NCBI GenBank assembly: GCA_965223435.1
Contig: CBDCWQ010000009.1
Coordinates: 1 to 64,000, forward strand
Source of the DNA: CBDCWQ01 sp965223435
GTDB taxonomy: Bacteria > Myxococcota > Kuafuiibacteriia > Kuafuiibacteriales > Kuafuiibacteriaceae
Length of the DNA: 64,000 nucleotides
Direction of reading: 5' to 3'
In this document: positions 1 through 9,578 of the stretch, in pieces
Position numbering within the stretch: the stretch's first letter is position 1
How the letters are laid out: every line of letters starts with the position of its first letter
Program-made: the position numbers and the translations under genes
Notes under the pieces: model-generated
Database searches by the model: none
Told to the model about the DNA's origin: nothing
Seen by the model: only the letters and a program-made list of their open reading frames with translations

Positions 1-239
1 CGGCGGCGTCTGTTGCGTGGTCACCGTCGGAGTGGACGGCCACGGGTGTGGCTGGCCCCGCCCAGCGTACGAGCAATATCGCTTCAATTATTCAAGAAAT
101 TGTCAACCGACCCACCTGGACAAATGGAAACGCTCTTGCAGTCCTTATAAGTGGTTCTGGTTTTAGGCGAACGGCCGAATCTTTTGATGGAACAAAAGCG
201 CCGGTACTTCACATAGAATTTTCTAAACATTTAGATTAG
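1..239 (+). CDS. C-terminal end of a secreted beta-sandwich domain protein (partial, start outside window)
   Basis: Frame 3 is open from the window edge to a stop at 237-239, giving about 78 residues with the pattern VAWSPSEWTATGVAG, then NIASIIQEIVNRPTW, GNALAVLISGSG and a final APVLHIEF. This is the characteristic ending of a beta-sandwich module (DNRLRE/CBM96-like) that closes many secreted proteins in Planctomycetes and deltaproteobacteria, so the missing upstream part is probably a large exported protein. A GTG at 48 could start a short ORF, but the open frame and the conserved residues before it argue that this is only a gene tail. The family assignment is from memory of the pattern. 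Confidence 0.6.
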   Translation, partial: AASVAWSPSEWTATGVAGPAQRTSNIASIIQEIVNRPTWTNGNALAVLISGSGFRRTAESFDGTKAPVLHIEFSKHLD

Positions 240-654
240 ATTGGCTATCGTCTCGCAACCAGCAGAGGGTCCATTATCGACTCTTTATGCCAACACAACC
301 CTTCTTCGCAAGGCGACCCAATGGTTCTCGGATAGCGCGTTCGGCTCAGATCCTTTGCTGCCGAGGCCGAACATGTCACACGATGAAACATCCGCGTAAT
401 CGTTGGGCCGTACGAAGGGCCATGAATCTGATTCACAGAAGCTATGATTGGCCCTCAGTAGACGAGCGCGCCTCGCGCGCGTTCTAATTACAGGCAACCT
501 GACCGAGGATAAGAACGTACGTCCACGAACGCGTACGCCTATAGTCAACAAACGCTTCGGTCTTATGTAAACGCCCATAGGCGAGAAAGAGCTGACGCTG
601 AGCGAGCTCTTGGTCGGCCATGGGTGCCATATGAATCAACGGGAGTAGGATAAT
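240..654. other. Intergenic region without recognised gene
   Basis: About 415 bases between the tail of the first gene and the Rhs-type gene. Short overlapping open frames exist on both strands but none has a ribosome binding site plus protein-like composition. A purine-rich stretch GGGAGTAGGATAAT directly before the ATG at 655 is a plausible ribosome binding site for the next gene. No tRNA or clear hairpin was seen. Confidence 0.5.
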
Positions 655-2526
655 ATGTCCGGCAACTTTTTTGGAAACAGGATTTTGGTCACAATCTTGA
701 TGCCTCTGACGGTACTCCACGCTTGTGGCGGCAATGGGAGCAGCGAGCGTGTGAGCGAAGAAGCCGCCGTTGCAGGCACATGGACGGAGTGGAACAGTGT
801 TACCGAGCCAACGAGCACCGGAGACTATGAATCTCGGCTAGCGCATGAACAAAGTGGACTGATCCACTGTGACGAACCCATTCGTATTGAGTGCCGAGCG
901 AAAGGCACCCAAACTCCATTTTCGGAGACCGGACAAGTTTTCCCGTCATACGGGGACTGCCGCCTTCCACGGGGTTTCACGTGCCTCCATCATGAGCAAA
1001 GCAACGGACAGTGCCTGGACTATGAAGTACGTTTCCTCTGTCCAGCCGTGCCCGACCATGATCCCTTTCCAGACCCGTACAACCCAGACCCCGATGCCGA
1101 GCCCTTGGCAAACGCCGTGGGGACCTTGGAGGGAGAGCTTTCGGTCGACCCCGGGGGACAAGCCAACTATCGGATGAGCTTGCGTGTGCCCCCGGGAAGT
1201 GGTGGCGTGACCCCGGATCTGGCCCTCGCTTACCAGAGCGGCGGCTCCGACGGGATCTTGGGTCGGGGCTGGAAACTGGCCGGACCTTCGGTCATCAGCG
1301 TCGCGCCCCTCACAAAGCACCACAATGGCAAGATCGAACCCATTGCGCTCACGAAGATGGGCGCCTATGAGCTCGACGGAGAACGGTTGGTGTCCGTGAA
1401 CGCGAGGGGTGATGAAGATTACACGATATTCGAGTACCGAACCCGCATCGAGAGGCGGGTCCGGGTGTTCGCGTACCGTCCCAGAGAGCCCGCGTCCAGC
1501 CAACCTTCCCACTTTGTGGTGGAGGGGCCCGATGGATCCAAACGCTTCTATGGCGTGGACCCAAAAGCCCGATTGTCGGGTGAAAAGGGCATCATGGCTT
1601 GGTACATGAACGAATCTCAAGACCTTGCGGGCAATACGGTCGAATACAAGTATGAGGGCAATCTGCTTCGGTCGATCGACTACACAGGAAATGCCGCAGC
1701 CAATGTGACACCATACAACCACATTGAACTGATCTATGAGAAGCGCCCCGACGTTCACGTGCTTTATGCTGCGGGCATGGAGGCCAGGCGCCAGCGGGAT
1801 CGTCTCAAGACGATACGCATGCGCGTAGGGCCCCACCGGCTGGTCCGGGACTACCGATTTGCCTACAAACGAAGCAAGCTGACGGGAATAAGCCAATTGG
1901 TCTCCATCCAGGAGGTGGCGGGACTCAATGCCGATGAAACACTCACAGCCTTGCCTCCAACCAAGTTCGTGTGGAGACAAGACGACAGCCAACCACTCTT
2001 TTTCGAGGACGCGCCGCCTATCAAGGGAGCCAATGAAGCCAGCCAGCAAGTCGTTGCCCAGGGCGACTTCGACGGAGACAGTCGAACCGACTTCGTGATG
2101 GGCGCCGTAGATGGACACGGCCGTATCAAGGCATCCGCAACCGCCATCCATCTCTACCTTTCATCCAACAACCACACAGTTTCGCCCACCGGCCTGGCGC
2201 TCCCCACTGCAGTCCACGCGGATTCCAACGGCAGATTCTCGCCAGCAGCGACTTCGACGGCGACGGCCTTTCCGACCTCTTCCTCGCCTATACCAACGAC
2301 CAGGGTGAGTGGAGACACGAATCCGACCCCCTGTTGTTCTTCTCCACGGGCGACGGCACGTTTCAGCAGCAGACGATGGAATGGAACGCCGGGCCGGAGT
2401 GCAAAACGGATTCCCCCAAGCTTCGAGGCACGGGCGACTTCAATGGAGATGGCGTGGCTGACCTTCTGCTTCAACGCTGTGTGCTCTTCGCCAATCCCGG
2501 ACCTCGGGCCGAGGCCCATCGGCTGA
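655..2526 (+). CDS. SpvB/TcdB/Rhs-type giant toxin-like protein, fragment 1 (lipoprotein signal, SpvB domain, first FG-GAP repeat); frameshifted
   Basis: First of three pieces of one gene of about 2470 codons. It starts with a lipoprotein-like signal ending in VLHAC. A Salmonella SpvB/TcaC-type N-terminal domain follows (about residues 160-450; conserved GQANYRMSLRVPPGSGG and LGRGWKLAGPSV), then the first FG-GAP/VCBS repeat, DFDGDSRTDF. The frame is meaningful only to about 2235. There the protein continues in frame 3 (ILASSDFDGDGLSDLF), so one base is missing near 2233-2238 and the rest of this ORF is out-of-frame translation. In TcB/SpvB proteins this region forms the beta-propeller and the entrance of the cocoon shell. 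The break could be a sequencing error or a true mutation. Confidence 0.8.
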   Translation: MSGNFFGNRILVTILMPLTVLHACGGNGSSERVSEEAAVAGTWTEWNSVTEPTSTGDYESRLAHEQSGLIHCDEPIRIECRAKGTQTPFSETGQVFPSYGDCRLPRGFTCLHHEQSNGQCLDYEVRFLCPAVPDHDPFPDPYNPDPDAEPLANAVGTLEGELSVDPGGQANYRMSLRVPPGSGGVTPDLALAYQSGGSDGILGRGWKLAGPSVISVAPLTKHHNGKIEPIALTKMGAYELDGERLVSVNARGDEDYTIFEYRTRIERRVRVFAYRPREPASSQPSHFVVEGPDGSKRFYGVDPKARLSGEKGIMAWYMNESQDLAGNTVEYKYEGNLLRSIDYTGNAAANVTPYNHIELIYEKRPDVHVLYAAGMEARRQRDRLKTIRMRVGPHRLVRDYRFAYKRSKLTGISQLVSIQEVAGLNADETLTALPPTKFVWRQDDSQPLFFEDAPPIKGANEASQQVVAQGDFDGDSRTDFVMGAVDGHGRIKASATAIHLYLSSNNHTVSPTGLALPTAVHADSNGRFSPAATSTATAFPTSSSPIPTTRVSGDTNPTPCCSSPRATARFSSRRWNGTPGRSAKRIPPSFEARATSMEMAWLTFCFNAVCSSPIPDLGPRPIG

Positions 2527-4568
2527 CTGCGCACAAGCAGGGTATTCTCGGCCAAAATATCAAGGAGCCATGGAAAGTGTACGTCGGTGAACTCAACGGC
2601 GACGGCCGAGCGGATGTCATTGTCGAGCGCACCGGAGAGTTCTGCGATGCCCGGCAAGTTACGCTCGAAACCTACACCTATGAAAAGACCGAGAACAACA
2701 CGGTGGCGGTGTTCGCGAAAAAGGAGACGATCAACGCAACCCCGGGAACGAGAGTCGTGGGTTTTGCCGACTTCAATGGCGATGGATTGAGCGACCTCCT
2801 CTTCGGATACTCATCGGAAAAGGAAACATGGTGTCAAGACAAGGCCAAGTTCATACAGTTCCATCTCCGTCCATCCAAAGGGGATGGGACGTTGGCCGAC
2901 TGGAGCGACACCACAAAAACAGAGACAACCCCTCTTCGGGTGCGAGGCATCGGCGACTACGACGGTGACGGCCGGGGCGATTTCCATGTCGGAGACAAAC
3001 TCTACGCCTTCGATGGTGAAGTTTTTGCTGAACGCCCCGCGATCCCGCTGTCTGAACAACAGGACATCAAAGTGGTGGGGGACATGAACGGGGATGGCAT
3101 GCCTGACTTCCTAGTAGCCCCGGTCGACGCCAATGGGTTGATTGCAGCCAATGCCCAGATGCTTCCGTTCAAGTCGATCGTGGGACATCCTGACGAAATT
3201 ACGTCGATCGTCAACGGTCTTGGAAGTGCGACCCACATCAAATATGGGCGACTCACGCAAGGGGATGTCTATACCAAGGGCGAGGGTGCGGCCTATCCAC
3301 AAAGAGATTTTTTTGGACCATTGGCCGTCGTTTCCGAAGTGAGTTCCGACACGGGAATCGACGTGAGTTCTGGCACGGCGAAGGTTCCTCAGTTCCATCC
3401 CATATCCTATCAATACGGGAAGGCGCTGATCGATGTGTCGCAGCAGAGGTTCCTCGGTTTCAAAACAATGACCACCACGGACGCTTTGCGGGGCATGTCC
3501 ATCGCGGAGACCTTTGCTCAAGGATTTCCGTGTATGGGCATGCTCAAACGCAAAGAAGTCTTGGTGGGCGAGCAGATTGTGAAAACAGAGGCCCACGATC
3601 CTGCCTACTGGACCAAAGGGGGCAAAAGCACCGGGGGTGAAGGTCTCGACGCCCCCGCCGCGTGCATAGATCTACCGTCAGGAGGCCTGACCTACGCCCC
3701 GTTTGCCCGTTCCGTCACTGCAGAACGCTGGGAGCTTGGCCAGGAGACACCCTGGGACACCCAAACCGTGAGAACGGAGATCGATCGCTACGGCAACGTC
3801 CGAGTCAAGGAGACGACGTTTGATGATGGAAGTACCGAACGTGTCGATACCGAGTATGAATACAGTGATGACTACCTTGGTCCACCTCAAGCATGGATTC
3901 CTGGCCGGACCAAAAACACAACCACAGTCTCCACCAAGGGTGCGGATCAACACCAGCGCTCGGTCCGCTATGACTATTTGAACGGGCGTGTTCAGTTCGA
4001 GACCAGGGACGAGGGTACGGACAAAGAGATCGTCGCCGAATATAGCTACGATGTGTTCGGAAACATCACCACCAAAGCACTGGGCGGTCGACCAGAAGCC
4101 GCCTACACCTTCGATTCCAGAGGTCGCTATCCGGTCTGCACCATCAACGCCGCGGGTCACCTCGAAACCCGTGAGTACAGTCCGCTTTTTGGGGCGGAGA
4201 CCCGCGTGGTCGATGCGAACACGCTTGCGCACAACAACATCACCGCGTGCCCGACGGAAGCAGTGTCGGACCTCTTTCCGTCGACCGAAATTGAGTATGA
4301 TGTATTCGGTCGAAAGACAAAAGAACTCCTACCGTCGCTCGACGCAAACCAGCGGCCCGAGAAGGGCTACGTCACACTACCGGATTCAGGGAGTGGTATT
4401 GCCTATCGAACGGAGATTGTCGCAACCGGCGCCCCCCACGCAAGTTCGCTTCTTCGATCGCCTTGCTCGGGAAAAACGTGCCCTGACCGAACGGCAAGTC
4501 GACACAGAAACTGCCGGAGCAGAGACAGCCGGAGCAAAGCGATGGAGTGCAACCGCCACCGAGTATGA
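2235..4568 (+). CDS. SpvB/TcdB/Rhs-type giant toxin-like protein, fragment 2 (FG-GAP repeats and TcdB middle region); frameshifted at both ends
   Basis: Frame 3 continues the same protein. It carries at least five FG-GAP-like calcium-binding repeats (DFDGDGLSDLF, DFNGDGVADLL, ELNGDGRADVI, DFNGDGLSDLL, DYDGDGRGDF, DMNGDGMPDFL). A TcdB/SpvB middle region follows with GLGSATHIKYG and YQYGKALIDVSQQRFLGFK, then the first Rhs-type YD repeats (EYSYDVFGNITTKALGG, EIEYDVFGRKTKE). The frame is meaningful up to a run of six C at 4432-4437. One extra C there moves the true reading to frame 1. An internal ATG at 2334 is the first in-frame start, but the continuity with fragment 1 makes independent initiation unlikely. 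Confidence 0.8.
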   Translation: MLASSDFDGDGLSDLFLAYTNDQGEWRHESDPLLFFSTGDGTFQQQTMEWNAGPECKTDSPKLRGTGDFNGDGVADLLLQRCVLFANPGPRAEAHRLTAHKQGILGQNIKEPWKVYVGELNGDGRADVIVERTGEFCDARQVTLETYTYEKTENNTVAVFAKKETINATPGTRVVGFADFNGDGLSDLLFGYSSEKETWCQDKAKFIQFHLRPSKGDGTLADWSDTTKTETTPLRVRGIGDYDGDGRGDFHVGDKLYAFDGEVFAERPAIPLSEQQDIKVVGDMNGDGMPDFLVAPVDANGLIAANAQMLPFKSIVGHPDEITSIVNGLGSATHIKYGRLTQGDVYTKGEGAAYPQRDFFGPLAVVSEVSSDTGIDVSSGTAKVPQFHPISYQYGKALIDVSQQRFLGFKTMTTTDALRGMSIAETFAQGFPCMGMLKRKEVLVGEQIVKTEAHDPAYWTKGGKSTGGEGLDAPAACIDLPSGGLTYAPFARSVTAERWELGQETPWDTQTVRTEIDRYGNVRVKETTFDDGSTERVDTEYEYSDDYLGPPQAWIPGRTKNTTTVSTKGADQHQRSVRYDYLNGRVQFETRDEGTDKEIVAEYSYDVFGNITTKALGGRPEAAYTFDSRGRYPVCTINAAGHLETREYSPLFGAETRVVDANTLAHNNITACPTEAVSDLFPSTEIEYDVFGRKTKELLPSLDANQRPEKGYVTLPDSGSGIAYRTEIVATGAPHASSLLRSPCSGKTCPDRTASRHRNCRSRDSRSKAMECNRHRV

Positions 4569-7500
4569 CCTTTTCGGCCGCGTGATACGCAAATCCAACA
4601 CATTTGCCTCCAAAAACTTCGGTACTCCGGTGGACACGACGCTCTGGCAGGTGTCTGAGTACGACGCCCTGGATCGGGTGACCAAGTCCACCGCGTTTGA
4701 TGGTACGGTCTCTACACAAAGCTATGACGGGCGAACCCATACGCTTATCGACGACGCTGGCCCCGAAGGATTGGCGGTCATTGAGACCCGGGTGTCGGAT
4801 GCCCGAGGCAACGTCGTTCAGGTGGAGGACGACGCTGGAGGGATGCTGACTTTCAGCTACGATGCGGGTGGGCGGCTGACCCAAAGTACAGCCGCCGGTT
4901 CCGGCAAATCTGTGGTCACCCGCATGGAGTACGACGTGGCAGGTAACAGGACTGCTCTAAATGATCCGAATCTTGGGCAGCGCCGGTACGAGTACGACAT
5001 TTTCCAGCGCATGACGCTCCAAGTGAACGGGGTCAACCAGACCACCACCATGAAATACGATACGTTAGGTCGAATGACGGAGAGGCAGAGTCCCGAAGGC
5101 CTCGAAGAATGGGTGTTTGACCGTGTGGAGGGTATGACAGCCATCGGCAAGCTGATGGAGGAAAAAGGCACCATCATCGTCAGTCATGGCTCCAGGCCGA
5201 CCAAGAGTTACCGCTATGATACCATCGGTCGGCTGACGTCCGTAGACTCCGTCGTGAAGGACACGAAGGCCAGCGTGCATCATGGTTACAACGCCACCGG
5301 TCAAATCAGTCGCCGCGCCTACAAGACAGAATCCGAGACTTTGTATCACGTCGACTACACCTATGACGCCCGAGGCTTTCTCGTCACCGCCACAGGTTCC
5401 GACGGAAAGGATTGGTTTTCGAATGCCAAGTATACGGCAAACGGAGACGTACGTTCATTCATCGACGGCGCAGGCGCATTGACCGTCAAAGATCACGATC
5501 CGGCCACCGGCCACTTGAACGCCATCGATGTCACCAATCAGGACAAGCGGGTAGTCAAGCTCGGCTTTGAATTTGACTCCACCGGGAACATGACCAAACG
5601 AACGACCAGTATGCTCGACCGGACGAAGCCGGCCACCCAGAAGGATCCGATCCAGCCAGAAATCGCGCGGGTTGAGGATTTCAAATACGACCGACTCAAT
5701 CGACTCACAAGTTATCCGACCGGTGTGGTACGCTACGACGCACTCGGCAACCTGACCAGTCGAACGGACCTGCCATCGGGGGCGACCACAGACTTGGTCT
5801 ACGGCGCCAGCCAGCCCAACGCGGTCAGCCAGGCAGGTTCTCTTTCGTACGAGTACGACGCCAGCGGAAACATGACAAAACGTGGCAGCACAAGTGTCAC
5901 GTGGTCCTCCTTTGACAAGCCCAGTCTCATGATGTTCGGAGGAAACGATTACACTGCCTTTGAATACGACGCCGGGCGCAACCGAGTGCACCAATTCTCC
6001 CGCGAAGCGGCGAAGGGTGGTCAGACGCTGTATGAAGACGCCGAAGACGGCAGCATTGCTAGCTGGGGGTGCGATCGGATGCAAGTGGTTAAAGACAACG
6101 GTGGGCTGGCCTTCTATGACCCGAGCAACAACGCGGAGTCGTGCAAGCTGAGAACCGATGAACACACGCTCTGGGACGGCAAACAGCCCGCCTTGAGTTG
6201 GATGTACAAAGACCCCACGCCGCCGGACGACCCGCTAGACAAACCGCCACGCTTCTTAGTGAGCGTTGAAACCACGAAGGGCAATCGAACCCTGGAGTAT
6301 GGTTCTGACCTCCTTCCTGGCCAATTCGACGTTCCGCTGGAACCGGCTGAACCCTCAGCCTTGGGATTTTTCACCGTCGTCCGCGATGTCGAGGCCGATC
6401 TCAAGCGCTTCGAACCCGAGGCGGAACTGATCAAGATCGTCAGCTTCCAGGCCCGGGGCGCGGTGATCATGGACAACATTGGTTCACCACATCCAGAGAG
6501 CCAATGGACCCGGCGAATCAAGGAGAAGTACTACTGGTTTCAGGACTTTGAAAAAACGGATGTCTACGGAGAACGATGTATCACAATAGCGACCGGCCAG
6601 ACCAATTGCAGCGGAGAGTCGAAGCAAGGAGCGTACGTCGTACGCATTGCAGGGCCCGAGGCGACTACGCTCGGAAGCATCGCGCTGACCGAACCGCACA
6701 AAGGCAAAAGATCGTACTACTACACGGATCACTTGGGATCCGTAGTCGCCCGAGGTGATGATACCGGTACGATCGAGGAACGGTTTCACTACGACCCGTG
6801 GGGAAGGCCGCTCGAGGGGGCATGGAGCCAAACGACGGCTGGTCCCGTCAAACGATGGCCGGACTATGGTTTTAACGATCGAGGGTTCAGCGGACACGAA
6901 ATGCTGGGGGTGTCTCAACTGGTTCATATGAACGGTCGCATTTATGATCCCGCGATCGGACGATTTTTGAGCCCTGACCCTCTTGTCAAGGGTGGTTTCA
7001 ATCTTCAGTCCCACAATCGGTATTCGTACGTTCTCAACAACCCCCTCGTTCACATTGACCCCAGCGGCCACTTCTTCAAAAAGATTGGGCGATTCTTCAA
7101 GCGGGCGTTCAAGAAGGTCAAGCGATTCTTCAAGAAGTACGGAGCCTTCATCCTGAGTGCGCTTGCGGCCGTTGTCACCGGCGGATGGGCTTTGGCCATT
7201 GCGCCCTTGAGCTGGGGCGCGGTACCGACCGCGGTGTTTGTAGGCGCCGTTTCTGGCTTTACCAGTGGATTTGCGGGGTCGCTCATCAGCGGTCAGGGTT
7301 TGAGTACGGCGCTCAAGGCGGGTCTCACTGGCGCAGCCATTTCTGGTGCGCTCGCAGGCGTCCAGGCTTCGGTGCTCAAGTATATCTACAAGCGGTTTAC
7401 ACCCGCCGATAAGATGGAAGTTGAGCTGTTCCACGTACGCCACAACGGGAGGCAGCTGCGCCTCAGAAGTGTGTCCCCGAGTGAGGTCAGCGGACAAAGC

Positions 7501-8088
7501 GCCGACATTTTTATCAACGGCCAGTCGAACAATCCATTCAAGGCTGCGCGGCTTGGCTTCGAGCGCGTTCAAAAGGACGAATTCTACCTGATCCACAATC
7601 CCGAGGTGACCGGATTCATGGACACCGTCGAATCGATGGTGGGTAAACTCACAGGGCGTACGCCCGTCTCTGAAGGAACGGCAAAGATTCTCGCGAACTT
7701 CGATCTCACCAACTCCCACATCTACGCCCACAGCCAGGGCGGGATCATCACCCGAAACGCCCTGGTGCTGCGCCACCGCCTGGGACAAGATCTCGCCGGG
7801 CTCCGAGTGACCTTCGACGGGGCGGCCGTCAACTGGGCGTCGACCAGTGCGCTCTTCAAAACCATGGGGGTCAGCTTGCCTTACCGAGCGTTCACCGCCC
7901 ACCCGTGGGATATGGTTCCGAATCTTACGGGTTACAATGCGCTGTTCCCCCTGCCCAACCCCTATCGACTGATCGGCTCGGTGCTGAACGCACCGTGGGT
8001 CTTCAAAGGTGGGCCCGGCAGTCCCCACACCCACCTCGGAGGCGGAGAAGCCGTACGGTGGGCACCCCAGCTTCTGTTCCGTCCGTAA
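4434..8088 (+). CDS. Rhs-type giant toxin-like protein, fragment 3 (YD repeats, Rhs core, hydrophobic linker, lipase-like C-terminal domain)
   Basis: Frame 1 resumes as QVRFFDRLAREKRALTERQ and runs through about 20 YD/Rhs repeats (EYDALDRVTKS, FSYDAGGRLTQ, EYDVAGNRTAL). The Rhs-associated core follows (YYYTDHLGSVVA, GRIYDPAIGRFLSPDP, YSYVLNNPLVHIDPSGH), which marks the boundary between conserved shell and variable tip. The tip starts with a Lys/Phe-rich helix and a long hydrophobic Gly/Ala stretch (about 7140-7380). A domain with IYAHSQGG follows, its Ser at 7732-7734 in a GxSxG-like nucleophile elbow, with a later DMVPN and a terminal HTHLGGG that could supply Asp and His. A lipase or phospholipase-like toxin tip is inferred. 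No small immunity-like gene follows; the next gene is on the other strand. Confidence 0.82.
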
Positions 8089-8146
8089 ACCGGCCGTGTG
8101 TGTCCTGACGAAACCGAATGTTCCAACGGTTGAATCAGAGCCTTGG

Positions 8147-9547
8147 TTAACGCGTGCCGGGATCGTGAGGCTTCGCCCAAAGATACCCCTGAGCGAACAA
8201 CACCCCGGTATCGCGAACGATGGCGAGGTCATCGCGATCTTCTACGCCCTCAGCAACCACTTCAGCCCCCAGGGCTAAGGCCGCCTTCACAAATCGACGA
8301 AGGATAGCCTCTTTGCGGGCGTCCTTCGAAACCCCCCGTACCAGACCAATGTCTATCTTGACCAAGTCGGGCGCAAACAAGACAAGGCTGTCTAGGGTCC
8401 CGTTCCCGCCTCCGAGGTCGTCGATCGCCAACGAAACCCCCATGGCACGGACGACGTCCAAACGCTTGACCAAAAGGTCCGGGTCGCCAAAATACTGTTG
8501 TTCACTGAGTTCCAAAACGTAGGTCGCTGCATCAAGTTTGGGCTCAAACAACGACTCAAGGGTACGTATCGGAAGCTCCATGAGTGTTGACGGCAACACG
8601 TTGAGGTGAACCTGCCCTTTGGCTTTGAACTCTCGAGCACTATCAAGCGCCAGCTTGAGGCATTGAAGATCCAGTAAGGTCAGAAGGTCGTACTCTCGGG
8701 CCAAACGAAACAGGTCTTGAGGGCTCTCAAATGGTCCCTCTGGACCCCGTACCAGCATCTCACATCCGAATTTTTCTTCATCCGAAAGACGCACGATGGG
8801 CTGCCACTTCATTCTGAGACCAGTCCCTGAGGGCAAACCTCTGAGCAAACCTTCAACCCTTGCGGGAGCAGACGCCCGAGCGGGCGATACTTCTTCGGTA
8901 GCGGGACTCTGAGTGGCGCCGCCGGTTCGCGCAACACGCACACACCCAAGCGCCTCTTCAAGCGAACTTAAGTGCGGAGAAAGCTCCGCACAACTTGCGG
9001 TTGCTGTAAGGCGAAGCGGTTGGGGTGAGTAAAGAACAGGTTTTCCTTCAACCGCGAGCCGAAGACGCTCGGCGATCACTTCCGCGGACGCCAACTTTGT
9101 GTCCGGCAGCACGATAAGAAACCCACTGGTACCGATCCGACACGCCAAGTCCGTATCACGGATCGCCTTGCCAACCCGTTTGGCAACCTCCACGACCACG
9201 AGGTCGCCAACACTGTGACCAAATGCTTTGCTGATTTCCCCGAGCGACTCGCAATCGATGTAAACGGCCGACATCGGTAAGCCACTCACCAGCCGATCGG
9301 CAGCTTGACTCATTAACGCTCGTTGTAAACCGCGGCGGTTAAAAAGACCGGTGAGCGGGTCCCGGGTCAGTAAGCGGTCTATGTTGAGCTTCGCCTCCAG
9401 CAACTCCGACTGAAGCCTTGAAATAATAACTTCTTTGGAACTCAGCGTGTCTACGTCGGCGCCAATATCTAGAGTCTCGATGTTGTCATTTTGAAGTGCT
9501 ACCAAAGCATTCCCCCACCCCCAGAGCCATGCACCATGATAACCCAT
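8147..9547 (-). CDS. GGDEF/EAL domain protein, probable c-di-GMP phosphodiesterase
   Basis: The protein has a GGDEF domain with the usual DPLTGLFNRRG entrance but with RIGTSGF in place of RxGGDEF, so cyclase activity is unlikely. An EAL domain follows. It keeps the metal and catalytic positions seen in active enzymes: CEMLVRG (E of EAL), HLNVLP (N), LELSEQ (E), AIDDLGGGNG (DD), PDLVKID (K) and VVAEGVED (E). The family role is hydrolysis of c-di-GMP to pGpG in the cytoplasm, here inferred. No membrane segment or clear sensor lies upstream, only about 40 N-terminal residues of coil. The start was placed at an ATG that avoids overlap with the protease gene upstream; an in-frame TTG 42 bases further in is an alternative. 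Confidence 0.85.
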   Translation of the reverse strand: MGYHGAWLWGWGNALVALQNDNIETLDIGADVDTLSSKEVIISRLQSELLEAKLNIDRLLTRDPLTGLFNRRGLQRALMSQAADRLVSGLPMSAVYIDCESLGEISKAFGHSVGDLVVVEVAKRVGKAIRDTDLACRIGTSGFLIVLPDTKLASAEVIAERLRLAVEGKPVLYSPQPLRLTATASCAELSPHLSSLEEALGCVRVARTGGATQSPATEEVSPARASAPARVEGLLRGLPSGTGLRMKWQPIVRLSDEEKFGCEMLVRGPEGPFESPQDLFRLAREYDLLTLLDLQCLKLALDSAREFKAKGQVHLNVLPSTLMELPIRTLESLFEPKLDAATYVLELSEQQYFGDPDLLVKRLDVVRAMGVSLAIDDLGGGNGTLDSLVLFAPDLVKIDIGLVRGVSKDARKEAILRRFVKAALALGAEVVAEGVEDRDDLAIVRDTGVLFAQGYLWAKPHDPGTR

Positions 9548-9578
9548 CGCCGGACAGGCGGGAACGAATTCTTTGAAC

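Noticed and set aside
946..2151. 401-codon minus-strand frame opposite the SpvB domain
   Set aside because: The plus strand encodes recognisable SpvB motifs; the minus frame has no signal, motif or ribosome binding site.
2225..2245. Programmed ribosomal frameshift in the Rhs gene
   Set aside because: No slippery heptamer, no downstream stem of note, and the second shift is in the opposite direction in a plain C tract.
6484..8232. 582-codon open frame on the minus strand opposite the Rhs gene
   Set aside because: It is opposite a well-conserved Rhs core and tip. Its own translation matches no family and is rich in Arg/Gly/Val as expected from antisense of GC-rich coding DNA.
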